A stretch of DNA of 64,000 nucleotides from Sulfurisoma sp963709555. Its GTDB lineage: Bacteria; Pseudomonadota; Gammaproteobacteria; Burkholderiales; Rhodocyclaceae. The DNA is taken from contig CAVPWR010000005.1 in assembly GCA_963709555.1 (NCBI GenBank), positions 124,001 through 188,000 of the forward strand. Reading direction: 5' to 3'. Numbering within the stretch: the stretch's first letter is position 1; the number at the start of each line of letters is the position of its first letter. Positions 1 through 9,641 of the stretch are shown one piece after another. The notes beneath the pieces were generated by a model. It searched no databases and was not told the DNA's origin. It saw only the letters and a list, made by a program, of their open reading frames with translations. The position numbers and the translations under genes were made by a program.

Positions 1-220
1 TCCCGGGGTGATCCTCGGCGGCCTGCTGCTGACGCTGCTGCCCGAGGCCTTCCGTTACGGCGCGGGCCCCGTGCAGCAGGCGCTGTTCGGCAAGGTGCTA
101 CTCGATCCGGAGAGCCTGCGCATGCTGCTGTTCGGCATCGCGTTGATCCTGGTGATGCTCTACCGGCCGGCGGGACTGTGGCCCGAGGCACGCCATCGCC
201 GGGAGCTCGCTGGCAAATGA
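1..220 (+). CDS. livM: Branched-chain amino acid ABC transporter permease, C-terminal end (partial)
   Basis: Open from the left edge, so only the last 72 or so residues are seen. They form two hydrophobic segments (ILGGLLLTLLPEAF near the start and MLLFGIALILVMLYRPAGLW near the end), and the RPAGLWP ending is characteristic of LivM permeases. LivM with LivH forms the inner-membrane channel for leucine, isoleucine and valine import. The stop codon overlaps the ATG of livG (ATGA), which supports one operon livM-livG-livF. The first in-frame GTG (position 8) is internal and is not the true start. Confidence 0.85.
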   Translation, partial: PGVILGGLLLTLLPEAFRYGAGPVQQALFGKVLLDPESLRMLLFGIALILVMLYRPAGLWPEARHRRELAGK

Positions 221-978
221 CAGCCTTGCTCGAAGCGAGGGGCGTGGCCAAGTCATTCGGGGGCGTCAAGGCGCTCGCGAATGTCTCGCTGACCATCCGC
301 GCCGGCGAGATCTACGGCCTGATCGGTCCCAACGGCGCGGGCAAGACCACCTTCTTCAACGTCCTCACCGGCCTCTACCCGAGGGACGGCGGCGAGGTGT
401 TGTTCGATGGGGCGCCGCTGCCGCTGGGCAGCCCGCATGAAGTCACCCGCGCCGGCATCGCCCGCACTTTCCAGAACATTCGTCTCTTCGCCAACATGAC
501 GGCGCTGGAGAACGTGATGGTCGGCCGCCATGCCCGGGCGAAAGTCGGCGTTGGCGGGGCGGTGATGCGGCATCGTCGCGCACGCGAGGAAGAGGCGGCG
601 ATCCGCAGCTCCGCTTCCGAACTGCTGCATTACGTCGGCATCGCCGATCATGCGCGCAAGCTTGCGCGCAACCTGCCCTACGGCGACCAGCGGCGGCTGG
701 AGATAGCCCGCGCCCTGGCCACCGAACCGAAACTGCTGGCGCTCGACGAACCCGCCGCCGGCATGAACGCCACCGAGACCGCCGCACTCAAGACGTTGAT
801 CGAGGGCATCCGCGCCGACGGCGTGACGGTGCTGCTGATCGAGCACGACGTCAAGCTGGTGATGGGCCTGTGCGACCGCGTCGCCGTGCTCGACTACGGC
901 GAGAAGATCGCCGAGGATGTGCCCGACGTGGTCAAGCGCGACCCGAAAGTGATCGAGGCCTATCTTGGCGGCGGCTGA
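217..978 (+). CDS. livG: Branched-chain amino acid ABC transporter ATP-binding protein LivG
   Basis: ABC ATPase of 253 residues, the usual LivG length. Walker A is GPNGAGKTT (about residue 33), the signature region is the LivG-type LPYGDQRRLEIARAL, and Walker B is LLALDEPAAGMN. The ATG at 217 is preferred over an upstream GTG at 178 because it overlaps the livM stop by four bases and gives the family N-terminus. One copy of the dispersed 22-bp motif lies inside the gene at 541-562, in the variable helical region (reads AKVGVGG). It should energise the LivHM channel together with LivF. Confidence 0.93.
   Translation: MTALLEARGVAKSFGGVKALANVSLTIRAGEIYGLIGPNGAGKTTFFNVLTGLYPRDGGEVLFDGAPLPLGSPHEVTRAGIARTFQNIRLFANMTALENVMVGRHARAKVGVGGAVMRHRRAREEEAAIRSSASELLHYVGIADHARKLARNLPYGDQRRLEIARALATEPKLLALDEPAAGMNATETAALKTLIEGIRADGVTVLLIEHDVKLVMGLCDRVAVLDYGEKIAEDVPDVVKRDPKVIEAYLGGG
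541..562 (+). repeat. Dispersed DNA motif, site 1 (in livG)
   Basis: AAAGTCGGCGTTGGCG then GGGCGG. One difference in the 13-base core GTCGGCGCTGGCG. Encodes AKVGVGG in frame. Confidence 0.6.
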
Positions 979-1012
979 CTGAGAGCCGCCTTCGCTTCGA
1001 GCGCAGCGAGCG

Positions 1013-1052
1013 AGCTCGCGCTCCCCCCTTCCCGGCAGGGGGCCGGGGGGAT
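1013..1052. repeat. GC-rich inverted repeat between livG and livF
   Basis: A C-run followed by TTCCCGG and a matching CCGGGGGG form a strong imperfect hairpin in the 95-base livG-livF gap. It is preceded by AGCGCAGCGAGCGAGC, a sequence shared with other intergenic repeats of this window. It may act as an mRNA stability element inside the liv operon; this is inference. Confidence 0.5.
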
Positions 1053-1073
1053 GGTCGACCACTGCTCGCCGTA

Positions 1074-1764
<691 letters not shown>

Positions 1765-1794
1765 CACAGGCAGCGGCGCCAGGGTGAGCCCGGC

Positions 1795-3720
1795 TCACTC
1801 CTGCGCCGCGAGCAGCGACTGCAACAGCGAGCGCAGGCGCGCCGGCTTCAGCGGTTTGGCGAGCAGGGCGAAGCCGTGTCTTGCCGCCTCCTGCTGCAGC
1901 TTGTCGCCGAGATCGCCACTGACCAGCAGCACCGGGATGTCGCCGTAGCGGTGGCGCAGCGCAATCGCCGAAGTGATGCCGTTCTCCAGTCCGCGCAGCC
2001 GGTAGTCGCAGATCGCCACATCCGGTCGTTCCCCGGCGCGGTCGCATTCGGACATGGCCGCGGCGACCGAGGGCCCGACGAAGGTACGACAGCCCCACGA
2101 ACTCACCAGGCCGGCGGTGCTTGCCAGCACCAGCGGATCGTCGTCGACGATCAGGACGGAGCCGGACAGGCTGCCGATACTTTCGCGAATGACGTCACCA
2201 CTTTCCGCCAACTCGGCCGCTGCCTGATCTTGCGGCGCCAGCGGCAGGTCGAGCCAGAACACGCTGCCACGTCCCGGCATCGAGCGCAGCCGCAGCGATG
2301 CGCCGAGCAGGTGGGCCAGCCGCTGGCAGATCGACAGCCCGAGGCCGAGGCCCTTGCCGCGATCGCGCTCGGGATTGTCGAGTTGCACATATTCCTCGAA
2401 GATCGCCTGCTGTGCTTCGGCTGGAATGCCGATGCCGGTGTCCCGGACTTCGATGCGGGCCATGTCGCCGCGGCGGCGGCAGGCGAGCAGCACGCCGCCG
2501 CGCTGGGTGTAGCGCAGGGCATTGCTGAGCAGGTTGAGAAGTATGCGTTCGAGCAGCAAGGCATCGGTGTGCAGGTGCAGCGCGCCACCGCAGCGCAGGC
2601 GCAGCTGCAGACCCCTGCGCTGCGCCGTTTCCGCCAGGTCGAAGCGGAGGCGCGCGAGCAGATCGCCGAGATCGAATGTCAGGGGATTGGCCACCACCAG
2701 TCCGGCATCGATGCGCGAGATGTCGAGCAGGGTATCGAGCAGGTCCTGCAGCGCGGACACCGATGACTCGATGTAGCGGGCCACGCCGCGGGCCTCGTTG
2801 TCGAGCGGCATGCTCGACAGGCGCGAGGCGAACAGGCCCAGCGCATGCATGGGTTGGCGCAGGTCGTGACTGGCTGCGGCGAGGAAGCGCGACTTGGCGG
2901 CATTGGCGGCTTCGGCTTCCTCCTTGCGGCTGCGCAGCTCAGCCGTGGCAGTGCCGACCTGCTGCCGCAGGTCGCGCTGCGCCGTGGCGATGCGCTGCAC
3001 CATCTGGGCGAAGTCACGCGTCAGCCGGGCGACTTCATCGCGGCCGGAGTCATCGGCAATGTTGACGTCGAGCTGCCCGGCGGCGATGCGGTCTGCCGCG
3101 TCGGACAGTCGCGCCAGTCGCCGGGTCATGGTGCGCACCACCAACCAGGCGACGATGCCGCCGAGGACGATGGCGAGCAGCGTGTAGCGGATGCCGCTGC
3201 GCGTGATTTGCTGCAGCTCGGCTTCCACCGGCAGCCCGGTGAGGATGACGCGGGTATGGCCGATGACGCGTCCGCCGGTGACGACCTCGGCCATGCTGTC
3301 GACCATGTCGTCGTGCCAGATCTGGCGGTTGCCCGGCTTGGCTTGCATCAGGCGGCGGCTGGGTTCGTCGTTCAGTACCATATTGAACAGGGTTTCGTCG
3401 CTGCTGGCGCGAACCCGGCCGTCGGCGTCGAGGATCAGCGCCAGCTGCAGGTTGGGCGTGGACGCCAGGCTGCCGACCAACTCGCCGAGGCCATTGACAT
3501 CGTTGCTGAGCAGCCAGGAGGGCGCATTGACCGCCAGGGTCCTGGCCAGGCCCGCGCCCTGGCGCGCCAGCTGCTGCTGCATGAAGTCGTGCTGGCGACG
3601 GGTCATGTCCCAGACGACGATGCCCATCAGCAGCGCAAAGAGCAGCATCACGCCGGCGATGATGCGCCCGCGGATGCTGTAGAGCAGCGGGCCGAACCAC
3701 GTGGCGGGAGAGGATTTCAA
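1795..3720 (-). CDS. Hybrid sensor histidine kinase with C-terminal receiver domain
   Basis: Membrane sensor of 641 residues. A first membrane helix (about residues 15-38), a periplasmic region of about 130 residues and a second helix (about 178-196) precede a HAMP domain, a short coiled coil, a HisKA domain with the H-box SHDLRQP (phospho-acceptor His near 285), an HATPase domain with DTGIGIP and GLGLGLSIC, and a receiver domain (VLIVDDDPLV, acceptor Asp in ICDYRLRG near 570). All catalytic motifs are intact. It starts 15 bases after the stop of a PhnD-like binding-protein gene, so the two are probably cotranscribed and the binding protein may supply the ligand signal. No separate response regulator lies next to it. 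The output target is unknown. Confidence 0.88.
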   Translation of the reverse strand: MKSSPATWFGPLLYSIRGRIIAGVMLLFALLMGIVVWDMTRRQHDFMQQQLARQGAGLARTLAVNAPSWLLSNDVNGLGELVGSLASTPNLQLALILDADGRVRASSDETLFNMVLNDEPSRRLMQAKPGNRQIWHDDMVDSMAEVVTGGRVIGHTRVILTGLPVEAELQQITRSGIRYTLLAIVLGGIVAWLVVRTMTRRLARLSDAADRIAAGQLDVNIADDSGRDEVARLTRDFAQMVQRIATAQRDLRQQVGTATAELRSRKEEAEAANAAKSRFLAAASHDLRQPMHALGLFASRLSSMPLDNEARGVARYIESSVSALQDLLDTLLDISRIDAGLVVANPLTFDLGDLLARLRFDLAETAQRRGLQLRLRCGGALHLHTDALLLERILLNLLSNALRYTQRGGVLLACRRRGDMARIEVRDTGIGIPAEAQQAIFEEYVQLDNPERDRGKGLGLGLSICQRLAHLLGASLRLRSMPGRGSVFWLDLPLAPQDQAAAELAESGDVIRESIGSLSGSVLIVDDDPLVLASTAGLVSSWGCRTFVGPSVAAAMSECDRAGERPDVAICDYRLRGLENGITSAIALRHRYGDIPVLLVSGDLGDKLQQEAARHGFALLAKPLKPARLRSLLQSLLAAQE

Positions 3721-3735
3721 GATGCTGCCGCGCCG

Positions 3736-4642
3736 CTATTTGCCAGGCGACTTCATGTGCGGCGGCAGGCCGACCGCCTGATCGTAGCGTCGCAGGAACT
3801 CCTGCATCGGCTTGTAGGTGGCGTCGCTGGCCAGTTCGAAGTGCTGCTGGTCGAGGCGGAACTGGCTCTGGTCGAGTTCCCTGTCCTTGTCCATGCCGGC
3901 CAGGGTTTCGGCGACCTGCCGCGCCAGTGCCGGCGGCACGTCGCTGCGCGCGACGAAGCCGTTATGCGGCAGGCTTGCGGTGCGCCACAGCACCTTCATG
4001 TCCTTCGCCTTCTCCGGGTTGTCGCGCGACCAGGCGCGCCAGAAGCGTACCGTGCTGCCGCAGGCGGCGAAATCGCCGCTATGGGCATTGACGAGGGAGG
4101 AGAACTGCGAACCGACGTATCGGATCTGCACCGCCTTCTTCACGTCGAGTCCGTGGTCATGCAGGTAGAGCAGCGGCAGCATGGTGGCGGCGACGGCGCT
4201 GGCCGAGGGAAAGCACAGCGTCTTGCCGGCAAGATCTCTGGGCGCGGCGACGGCACGATCAGTGCGGGCGACGATCAGGCCGCGGAAATCCTCGTCGGGC
4301 GTCATCTTGGCGATGACGCGGTAGCCGTAGCCGAGGCTGCTGACGGTCTGCGCCGGATTGGGCAGCGCAAAATGGAAACGCCGTGCCGCCAGCTTGGCCT
4401 CGAAATCGGGGTAGTCGCGCGAGGCCTCGACCTGGAAGCGGGCGCCCGGAATCCTGCGTTCGAGGTAGCGCAGCAGCGGATCGTAGGCCTCGAACAGGTC
4501 CTGCGGGTTGGTATAAGGGATGGATGCCGACGACGAAAACCTCCTGCGCCGGAACGCTACCGCTCGGCTTGTAGCCTTGGGCGGCAGCCTCTGTCGCGAA
4601 CAGGGTCAGCAGGGCAAGCAACAGGGAAGTGAGCGCGTTCAT
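3736..4642 (-). CDS. PhnD-type phosphate/phosphonate periplasmic binding protein, frameshifted
   Basis: The N-terminus is a signal peptide (MNALTSLLLALLTLFATEAAAQ, cut after AAAQ) followed by EVFVVGIHP. The body continues in another frame as YTNPQDLFEAYDPLLRYLE and on to MTPDEDFRGLIVARTDRAV and GKTLCFPSASAVAATM, which is the PhnD/periplasmic binding fold. One extra T near 4517 separates the two parts; correcting it gives about 301 residues. The SASAV motif and the pattern of the family are intact. It lies directly upstream of the hybrid kinase. In this family such proteins either feed phosphonate importers or serve as sensors. No permease gene is nearby, which favours a sensory role. In-frame starts also exist at 4651 and 4666. 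Confidence 0.8.
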
Positions 4643-4714
4643 CGCGGCCATGGCGGACTCGGGCAATAGATGGCGGAGCGTGCCGGTTAATTATTGCACC
4701 CCGCCGGAACGCCA

Positions 4715-7504
4715 TCAATGCCCGTCGTGTGCGCTGCCCCCCACGGCGGCGATGAGGTCGTGCAGATGGCCCAGCAGCTCGTCGCGGCCCGCCAGCAGGT
4801 CAGGCAGCAGCGCGCGGGCCTGGTCGTGATTGCTCATGCCGCAATGCTCGACCACCTCGCGGCCGATGGCATGGACGCGCTCGTGCACGGCATCGATCGC
4901 GCGGAACTCGGCCAGGCCGCCATACCGCTGCAGGCCTTCTCCATGCAGCCACTGGCCGAAGCGGCAGACCTTGGTGTCGAGGGGCGCCTGGTGGTTCGGT
5001 GGCGGCGCCTTGTCTTCAGCGGCGCATTGCGCCAATGCGTCGATCCAGCGCCGGTGTTCGACCTCGACCGATGCCAGGGGCAGGTCCTGACGGCCGAGCT
5101 GGTGGCGCGCCGCCAGCGCCAGCGCCGGGTCCGGCACCCAGCCGGCGACCCAGCCGGGGAACGCAGCGGCGGGCATGGGCCGGGCGATGCCGTAGCCCTG
5201 GGCGAGGTCGCAGCCGAGGTGCAGCAGCATGACGGCGTGATCGATGGTTTCGACGCCCTCGGCGATCACCGTGTCCTGGAAGGCCGCGGCCAGGCCGATC
5301 ACGCCTTCGACGATGGCGAGGTCGTCCGGATCCTGCAGCATGTCGCGGACGAAGGACTGGTCGATCTTGATCAGTTCGATCGGCAGGCGCCGCAGGTAGG
5401 CGAGCGAGGCGTAGCCGGTGCCGAAATCGTCGAGGGCGAAGCGCACGCCGAAGCGGCGGCACTGCTGCATGCGCGCGGAAACGCCGATCACGTCTTCCAG
5501 CGCGGCCGACTCGAGCACTTCGAGCTCGAACAGCCCCGGTACCGCCGCCGGGTGGCGCGCCAGCGCGGCGCCGAGAAAGTCGGTGAAACCGGCGTCCTGC
5601 AGGTGGCGCGCCGGCAGGTTGATGCTCACGCCAAGCGCCAGTCCCTGCGCCTGCCATTGTTCCATCTGCGCCAGCGCCGTGTCGATCACCCATTCCGACA
5701 ACTGCACGGTGAAGTCGTTGTCCTCGATCAGGGGCAGGAACTCGGCCGGCGGGACGATGCCCCGTTCCGGGTGCTGCCAGCGGATCAGCGCCTCGGCGCC
5801 GATGACGCGGCCCTCGCGCAGGTTGACCTTGGGCTGGTAATACAGGCGGAACTCGCCGGCGGCCAGCGCGGCGATGATGCGCTGCCGCGCGCCGAGCCGC
5901 AGCTGCACGTCGCGATCCATTGTCGCGTCGAAGACGTGATAGCGGTTGCGCCCCGCCTGCTTGGCGATGTACATCGCCTGGTCGGCGTGGCGTATCAGGG
6001 TATCGGTATCGGCGTCGTCGTCGGGGAACAGCGTGACGCCGATACTGCCCGACAGGGACGCCGTGGTACCAGCGACGGCATAGGGCGCGGCCAGCGCGGC
6101 GAGGACGCGTTCGAGCGAGGCCTGGAATTCCGATTCCTCCCTTAAGCCGGAAATCACCAGCACGAACTCGTCGCCGCCGAGGCGGGCGACGGTATCCACT
6201 TCGCGCAGCGATTTACTCAGACGCTCGGCGACCTCGATCAGGATGAGATCGCCGGCGTCATGGCCGAAGGTGTCGTTGATGGGCTTGAAGCCGTCGAGAT
6301 CGAGCAGCGCGACGGCCAGAAGCTCGCCACTGCGCCGCGCCTGTGCCAGGGCCATGACCATGCGGTCGGCGAGCAGGGTGCGGTTGGGCAGTTGCGTCAG
6401 GGCGTCGTAGTGGGCGAGGTGTTCCAGGGCCACCGCTGCCTGCTTTTGATCGGTGATGTCGCTGGTGGCACCGGAAAAGCGCACGACCTCGCCCTGCGCG
6501 TTCCATAGCGCCTGGCCGCGGCTGCGGCACCAGACGAAGTGGCCGTCCTTGTGGCGCATGCGGAAGACGCAGTCGAAGGGCTGGTGCTCCTCGAAGTGCA
6601 GGCGGGCCGCCTCGGCCAGCAGCGGCTGGTCTTCGGTCAGCACCAGCCGCTCCATCGCACCCTGCTCGTTAGGAATCTCGTCGTCGCGGTAGCCGAGCAT
6701 GCGCTTGTGCCGCGGCGAGAAGTAGTATTCGCCGTGCTCGAGATCCCAGTCCCAGATGCCGTCGTTGGAACCCTGCACCGCGTGGTGGAAGCGCGCCTCG
6801 CTGCTGCGCAGGTTGGCGATCATCGCCGCCAGGTTGTCGGCCATGTGGTTGAAGGCACCGGCCAGGCGCGACAGTTCGTCGCCGCCGGGGAGGTCGATGC
6901 GTTCGTCGAGCTGGCCCGAGGCCAGCCGCTGTGCCGCCTGCTCGAGCAGCGCGAGTCGCCGCGTCACCCAGAAACCGAGCGGCACCAGCAGCAGCAATCC
7001 GAACAGGATGCCGACGGCGCCGATGCGCAGCATCTTTCGGGCCAGGTTCGCACGTGCCTCGTCAAGGAATTGCAGGGAGACGCAATACTGCACTTCGCCG
7101 AGATTCTGCCCGGCGAACTGGATGGCCTGGCGCACATGCAGGCGGTCGCCCCCGCTGCTGCTGCCCGGCGCCGGCAGCGCCTTTTCCGCGGGCCAGCCGG
7201 CCCCGGCCACCCGGCGCCGCAGATGGTCATCGATCACGACATAATCGAAGTTCTTCAGCGCCACCGCCTGGCTGCTGATGTCGCTCAAGGTGGAGTAGTC
7301 GCGCTGGGCCAGCGGCAGCGCCACGGCCGCGGTCAGCAGCAGGTTGGTCTGGTCCATGCGCTCCTGCAGCTGGCGCCGCAGCTCGGAATCGAGCAGGACC
7401 CACGTCTGCCAGACCAGCAGCCCCAGCATCGCCAGCAGCGCCACCAGGGTCGCCAGCGACAGTTTGAAGCGGAACGAGCGGTTGGTCAGCCAGCGCGGGA
7501 ACAT
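4715..7504 (-). CDS. Membrane PAS-GGDEF-EAL protein with C-terminal zinc-binding (CZB) domain
   Basis: Cyclic-di-GMP enzyme of 929 residues. Order: membrane helix (about 15-32), periplasmic loop, second helix (about 160-180), HAMP, PAS/PAC (about 230-350), GGDEF domain with RLGGDEFVLV (near 443), EAL domain, and a C-terminal domain. The EAL domain keeps EALIRW, the LDDFGTGYASL loop, KIDQSFV and IAEGVET, so phosphodiesterase activity is expected; the cyclase motif is also intact. The last 120 residues carry HRRWIDAL, CRFGQWLHGEG and HERVHAIGREVVEH, the His/Cys pattern of the CZB zinc-binding domain known from chemoreceptors and the diguanylate cyclase DgcZ. The gene follows a PhnD-like gene by 11 bases. 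Confidence 0.9.
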   Translation of the reverse strand: MFPRWLTNRSFRFKLSLATLVALLAMLGLLVWQTWVLLDSELRRQLQERMDQTNLLLTAAVALPLAQRDYSTLSDISSQAVALKNFDYVVIDDHLRRRVAGAGWPAEKALPAPGSSSGGDRLHVRQAIQFAGQNLGEVQYCVSLQFLDEARANLARKMLRIGAVGILFGLLLLVPLGFWVTRRLALLEQAAQRLASGQLDERIDLPGGDELSRLAGAFNHMADNLAAMIANLRSSEARFHHAVQGSNDGIWDWDLEHGEYYFSPRHKRMLGYRDDEIPNEQGAMERLVLTEDQPLLAEAARLHFEEHQPFDCVFRMRHKDGHFVWCRSRGQALWNAQGEVVRFSGATSDITDQKQAAVALEHLAHYDALTQLPNRTLLADRMVMALAQARRSGELLAVALLDLDGFKPINDTFGHDAGDLILIEVAERLSKSLREVDTVARLGGDEFVLVISGLREESEFQASLERVLAALAAPYAVAGTTASLSGSIGVTLFPDDDADTDTLIRHADQAMYIAKQAGRNRYHVFDATMDRDVQLRLGARQRIIAALAAGEFRLYYQPKVNLREGRVIGAEALIRWQHPERGIVPPAEFLPLIEDNDFTVQLSEWVIDTALAQMEQWQAQGLALGVSINLPARHLQDAGFTDFLGAALARHPAAVPGLFELEVLESAALEDVIGVSARMQQCRRFGVRFALDDFGTGYASLAYLRRLPIELIKIDQSFVRDMLQDPDDLAIVEGVIGLAAAFQDTVIAEGVETIDHAVMLLHLGCDLAQGYGIARPMPAAAFPGWVAGWVPDPALALAARHQLGRQDLPLASVEVEHRRWIDALAQCAAEDKAPPPNHQAPLDTKVCRFGQWLHGEGLQRYGGLAEFRAIDAVHERVHAIGREVVEHCGMSNHDQARALLPDLLAGRDELLGHLHDLIAAVGGSAHDGH

Positions 7505-7515
7505 GGCATTACGTT

Positions 7516-8409
7516 TCAGGGAAGGTTCATCAGTCGCCGGGTCTCGGGCACGAAGCGGTCCAGTACGCGCAGTGCCTTGAGGTCGGGCTTGAGCAGCGCG
7601 TCGTGGTTGAACTCCTTGACATAGCCGCGGCCCGCCTCGGTCTCGGCGAAGCGGAACAGCGCGGCCTGGAAGTCCTCCGGCTTGGGAATGTCCGCGGTCG
7701 GGCGCACCATGAAGAGTATGCCGGGCATTTCTTCGGACTCATGCAGGATCCTCAGCTTGTCGCGGATTTCGGCCGGCAGGTTGGGGTAGGCGACATTGGG
7801 GAAGCCTGCCGCGGCGACTTCGCCCAGTACCACGGCCTGGGCCGCGTTGAAGGGCGTCTTCTCGTGGCGTAACTGCACGTCGGCGCCGGGTTGCAGCTTG
7901 TGCTCGCGCAGCGTGAGCATGTTCGTTTGCGCCGAGACGGTCAGCGGGTCGATGGTCGCCAGCGTCTTGCCGCGCAGCTCGGCGACGCTCTGGATCGGGC
8001 TGTCTTTGGCGACGAGGATGTATATGCGCACCATGCGCTGACTGACGGCGACCACCTGGTGCTTGCGGTCGATGTGCGCCTGCCAGCCTGGCCCCGGGCC
8101 GATGATGGTGAAGTCGAAGTCGCCGTTGAGCACACGGCGCTGAAAGGTATGGAAATCGGGCGCCGTCCACAGCATCACCGGCCGCTTGAAGGTTTCCTCG
8201 AAATGGCGCCGCAGCGGCTGGTGGCCGGCGATCAGCGCCGCGGTGGGCATGTAGGGGAGGATGCCGATTTCGATGGGGCGCTGCGCCGTTGCCGGGCGCG
8301 CCTTGAAAAAGTCGGCGCTGGCGGCACGCCGCGACAGCATGGGGCCGGCGCAAAGGGCGGCCACACCCAGCAGCAGGCGGCGGCGAACGGGGTCGTATGA
8401 CTGGCGCAT
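7516..8409 (-). CDS. PhnD-type phosphate/phosphonate periplasmic binding protein
   Basis: Intact protein of 297 residues. The N-terminus RRRLLLGVAALCAGPML resembles a Tat-type signal, followed by IEIGILPYMPTAALI and the family motif region GKTLATIDPLTVSAQTNML. The fold is the PhnD/SsuA/THI5 type that binds phosphate, phosphite, phosphonates or related anions. No ABC permease or ATPase is linked. Instead the gene is followed after 11 bases by the GGDEF-EAL-CZB membrane protein, repeating the arrangement of the neighbouring PhnD-kinase pair. A copy of the dispersed motif lies at 8306-8328, at the junction of signal peptide and mature protein (reads RRAASADFF on this strand). Confidence 0.88.
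   Translation of the reverse strand: MRQSYDPVRRRLLLGVAALCAGPMLSRRAASADFFKARPATAQRPIEIGILPYMPTAALIAGHQPLRRHFEETFKRPVMLWTAPDFHTFQRRVLNGDFDFTIIGPGPGWQAHIDRKHQVVAVSQRMVRIYILVAKDSPIQSVAELRGKTLATIDPLTVSAQTNMLTLREHKLQPGADVQLRHEKTPFNAAQAVVLGEVAAAGFPNVAYPNLPAEIRDKLRILHESEEMPGILFMVRPTADIPKPEDFQAALFRFAETEAGRGYVKEFNHDALLKPDLKALRVLDRFVPETRRLMNLP
8306..8328 (+). repeat. Dispersed DNA motif, site 2 (in phnD-like gene)
   Basis: AAAAAGTCGGCGCTGGCG then GCACG. Exact core. The gene is on the opposite strand and reads RRAASADFF here. Confidence 0.8.
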
Positions 8410-8503
8410 CGGGCAGTCCTCCCTGCGGGCGATACCGCCGATATTATCGAACTATTCCTGCCCGCGCCATTGCCGCGGCGTTGCAGCTGGCCGGGTCGCG
8501 GGC

Positions 8504-9637
8504 TTAATTGAACTGGAGGGAGTCGGCGAAGACCAGCGCTTCGATCTGGGCGCGGTTGACCTGCGCGATATCGAGGCCGAGTGCGACGGCCTTGGCCTGG
8601 ATTCCGGCCGCGTCCTCGCTCTCGCTCGCCAGCGCTAGCTCGAGCCAGGGGGCGAAGGGGCCGCTGCGCTGCAACAGGGCGCCGCTGATGGCTTCGGGCA
8701 GGGTCATCTGCTCGAGCACGGCATCCATGTGCGAGCCGAGCAGGACGTCGAGGAGGGAGAAGGCGCCGGTGATGAAGAGGTTGTCGGTCTGGGTCTTGTC
8801 GAAGGCGCCCGCGCCGAGAATTTCCATGAAGCGACCGCGCGTGATGGCGGTCTGCATCAGTGCCGGCGCCGCCGCGTCCTTGCTGGCGGTGACCAACAGC
8901 AGCGACAGCCACTTGTTGAGCTTGTCGTAGCCGAGCAGCGTCACGGCGTGCTTGAACGACTGGATCTGGGTGGCGAGGCCGAAGCCGGCGGAGTTGATGT
9001 AGCGCAGCAGCTTGAACGACAGCGTCACGTCCTGCTTGAGGGCGGCCTCGACTTCCTTGATCTCGGCGTTCTTGCGCACGAGATTGAGCACGCGCACGAT
9101 CTGGCCGTGGCTGGCGTCGAGCTTGCTGGAGACCGGCATGCCCTTGAGGAAAAACCAGCCGCTGGCGCCGGAGTAGCCGTTGTCCATCGCCGCGTCGAAG
9201 TCCTGCAGGCTGGCGAGGTGCCGGGCGAGCAACAGGCCCGGCGCATTCTGCATCCGCGGGTGGAGCGCGGCGTCGGCAAGGATGAAGCGGAACTGCAGCG
9301 ACGGCAGGACCATGCCCGGCAGGTAGCCGTCGAGGCACATGGGCACGCGCGATGCGGCCAGCTGCTGAATCAATCCCTGCAGCGGCGGTTCGGCCAGCCG
9401 CGCGGCGGGCAGCTCGATCATGGCGTTTTCCGGCGGCTGCCAGGCGAGCAGGCCTTCGTCGGGCAGGGCCTCGGCCAGGCTGACCAGCACGGTGCGTGCA
9501 TCGGGCCAGATGTCGGCCAGCAGCGCGAAGTCCGCCGCGGCCTCGGCGGCGGATGGCGCGTGAGAAATCAGTCGCGTGGCGATGATCGCCTTCTGGCGGT
9601 TGACGACGGGTTCGCGCCGCAGCAGGAATTGGCTCAT
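8504..9637 (-). CDS. HDOD-domain signalling protein with degenerate EAL domain (YuxH-like)
   Basis: Protein of 377 residues from ATG 9637 (MSQFLLRREPVVNRQ). The N-terminal 190 residues follow the EAL fold pattern but lack the EAL motif and metal ligands (for example FLKGMPVSS replaces the KIDGxxV-type segment), so no phosphodiesterase activity is expected. The C-terminal half is an HDOD domain (VLNLVRKNAEIKEVEAALKQ, LRYINSAGFG). YuxH-type proteins of this build are regulators in cyclic-di-GMP or stress circuits. A longer frame reaches 9718, but 9637 matches the family start and sits four bases after the upstream gene's stop. Confidence 0.85.
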   Translation of the reverse strand: MSQFLLRREPVVNRQKAIIATRLISHAPSAAEAAADFALLADIWPDARTVLVSLAEALPDEGLLAWQPPENAMIELPAARLAEPPLQGLIQQLAASRVPMCLDGYLPGMVLPSLQFRFILADAALHPRMQNAPGLLLARHLASLQDFDAAMDNGYSGASGWFFLKGMPVSSKLDASHGQIVRVLNLVRKNAEIKEVEAALKQDVTLSFKLLRYINSAGFGLATQIQSFKHAVTLLGYDKLNKWLSLLLVTASKDAAAPALMQTAITRGRFMEILGAGAFDKTQTDNLFITGAFSLLDVLLGSHMDAVLEQMTLPEAISGALLQRSGPFAPWLELALASESEDAAGIQAKAVALGLDIAQVNRAQIEALVFADSLQFN

Positions 9638-9641
9638 GGCG

